Shown: one piece after another, positions 63,550 through 64,000 of the stretch
Numbering within the stretch: position 1 is the stretch's first letter
Layout: each line of letters starts with the position of its first letter
NCBI GenBank assembly: GCA_021642125.1
Contig: JAKIXB010000040.1
Coordinates: forward strand, 1-64,000
From: Nothophoma quercina
Lineage: Eukaryota > Ascomycota > Dothideomycetes > Pleosporales > Didymellaceae
DNA: 64,000 nt
Direction of reading: 5' to 3'
Made by a program: the position numbers and the translations under genes
The notes under the pieces: generated by a model
Databases searched by the model: none
Seen by the model: the letters and a program-made list of their open reading frames with translations, nothing else
What the model was told of the DNA's origin: nothing

Positions 63550-64000
63550 TCATGAAGCAGTCACAAGTACATAGCTAGTGATAGCGTCCATCCTCTCCTT
63601 AGTCAACTTCAAGCCAACTTTGAGCAGCTCGGTCGCGACATCCTGATGCTCTTTCTCCAATTGCTTGAACTTTTCCCGCGTCAACAACCATGCCACACTA
63701 TCATTCTCCACTGCCACTGTCCCTGTACGGTCCGTCTCGCTGAAGAATGGCAGCTCGCCGCAGGTGGTACCAGGTAAAATGACCTCAAAGAAGCTGCCTT
63801 GATCGAGCTCGTACTCTGCGCGGAACCGACCCTTTTCTAGGATGTAGAAACCATCAGGGTTGTCGCCCCTTGAGTACAGGAGCGATCCGGCGGGGAACTC
63901 GCGGCGCGAGAAATATGGTGCGACAACGTGCCAGAAGTCTTCGTTCTGAAGCGAGACGTCTTCGAAGGTCTGAAGGATGATTTTGAGGGGCTGGGCGAAG
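63550..64000 (-). CDS. C-terminal part of a cyclic-nucleotide-binding-domain protein, probably SLC26/SulP-type transporter (Vsb1/YGR125W-like)
   Basis: The frame enters at the window edge and runs 150 codons to the stop at 63550. It reads as a cNMP-binding beta barrel: FSRREFPAGSLLYSRGDNPDGFYILEKGRFRAEYEL, then LPGTTCGELPFFSETDRTGTVAVENDSVAWLL, then a C-terminal helix (REKFKQLEKEH, ending VLVTAS). The Gly-Glu-Leu phosphate-cassette is present but the usual Arg is replaced, so real cNMP binding is uncertain. This tail closely resembles the end of fungal SulP-family proteins such as yeast YGR125W/Vsb1 (vacuolar basic amino-acid transport). The transporter part lies beyond the window, so that assignment is inference. 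Confidence 0.7.
   Translation of the reverse strand, partial: FAQPLKIILQTFEDVSLQNEDFWHVVAPYFSRREFPAGSLLYSRGDNPDGFYILEKGRFRAEYELDQGSFFEVILPGTTCGELPFFSETDRTGTVAVENDSVAWLLTREKFKQLEKEHQDVATELLKVGLKLTKERMDAITSYVLVTAS

Noticed and set aside
1..64000. CRISPR arrays, operons, Shine-Dalgarno sites, or a secondary-metabolite cluster
   Set aside because: The DNA is eukaryotic with spliceosomal introns; no regularly spaced repeats, and no polyketide synthase, NRPS, terpene synthase or UstYa-type genes were seen.

Overview
The window looks like nuclear DNA of a filamentous ascomycete (Pezizomycotina, most likely Dothideomycetes/Pleosporales). The evidence is short 45-80 bp GT-AG introns with CTAAC/CTGAC-like branch sites, fungal gene families (Rtp1, Leu5, Gid4, Lcb4, Mae1-like, Ppg/Sit4-type phosphatase), and a sharp split between an AT-rich, stop-riddled transposon block and GC-equilibrated gene-rich DNA. 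The order-level placement is inference; I could not run a similarity search.

Bases 1-11930 form an AT-rich block with essentially no open reading frames. It holds a 3'-terminal fragment of a Ty3/Gypsy element (1-3024, with its 3' LTR), an inverted gag plus LTR fragment (3025-about 4160), and a structurally complete Ty3/Gypsy chromovirus-like element. That complete element spans 4374-11162, has two 493 bp LTRs and is flanked by a perfect 5 bp target duplication GTTAG. Every reading frame is broken, mostly by TAG/TAA codons, in the way expected of repeat-induced point mutation (RIP). The block ends abruptly within a few bases of the stop codon of the first gene.

Bases 11937-64000 hold about 25 protein genes and one tRNA. 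In order: membrane sulfatase (-), NTF2-like protein (+), Rtp1/TANGO6 (+), SmF (-), CZIB/DUF866 (+), Leu5-type carrier (-), METTL4-type methyltransferase (+), PNPOx-like membrane-anchored protein (-), mitochondrial PPR protein (+), a secreted Kex2-repeat peptide precursor (+), Upf3 (-), Sit4/PP6 phosphatase (+), Trm8 (-), Gid4/Vid24 (-), Mago nashi (-), beta-COP Sec26 (+), secreted histidine acid phosphatase (+), initiator tRNA-Met (-), Lcb4 sphingoid kinase (-), gluconokinase (-), Vps26 (+), aquaglyceroporin (+), Mae1-like transporter (+), cysteine-rich single-pass wall/membrane protein (+), flavodoxin-like FMN reductase (+), and the C-terminal cNMP-binding part of a transporter-like protein (-) cut by the window end. 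I reconstructed exon structures by hand; in every multi-exon gene except the sulfatase, the exon lengths sum to an intact frame.

Most genes are housekeeping genes with no sign of a pathway cluster. RNA metabolism is well represented (SmF, METTL4, Mago, Upf3, Trm8, PPR, tRNAi), as is membrane traffic (beta-COP, Vps26). The least ordinary locus is at 32143-32561. It encodes a 121-residue secreted precursor made of a signal peptide and four near-identical units of about 25 residues. Lys-Arg sites separate the units, and the Kex2-type site is preceded by Trp-Gly (Trp-Gly-Ser in the first unit). It resembles fungal Kex2-processed repeat proteins (RiPP or repellent-type precursors), and its product is unknown.
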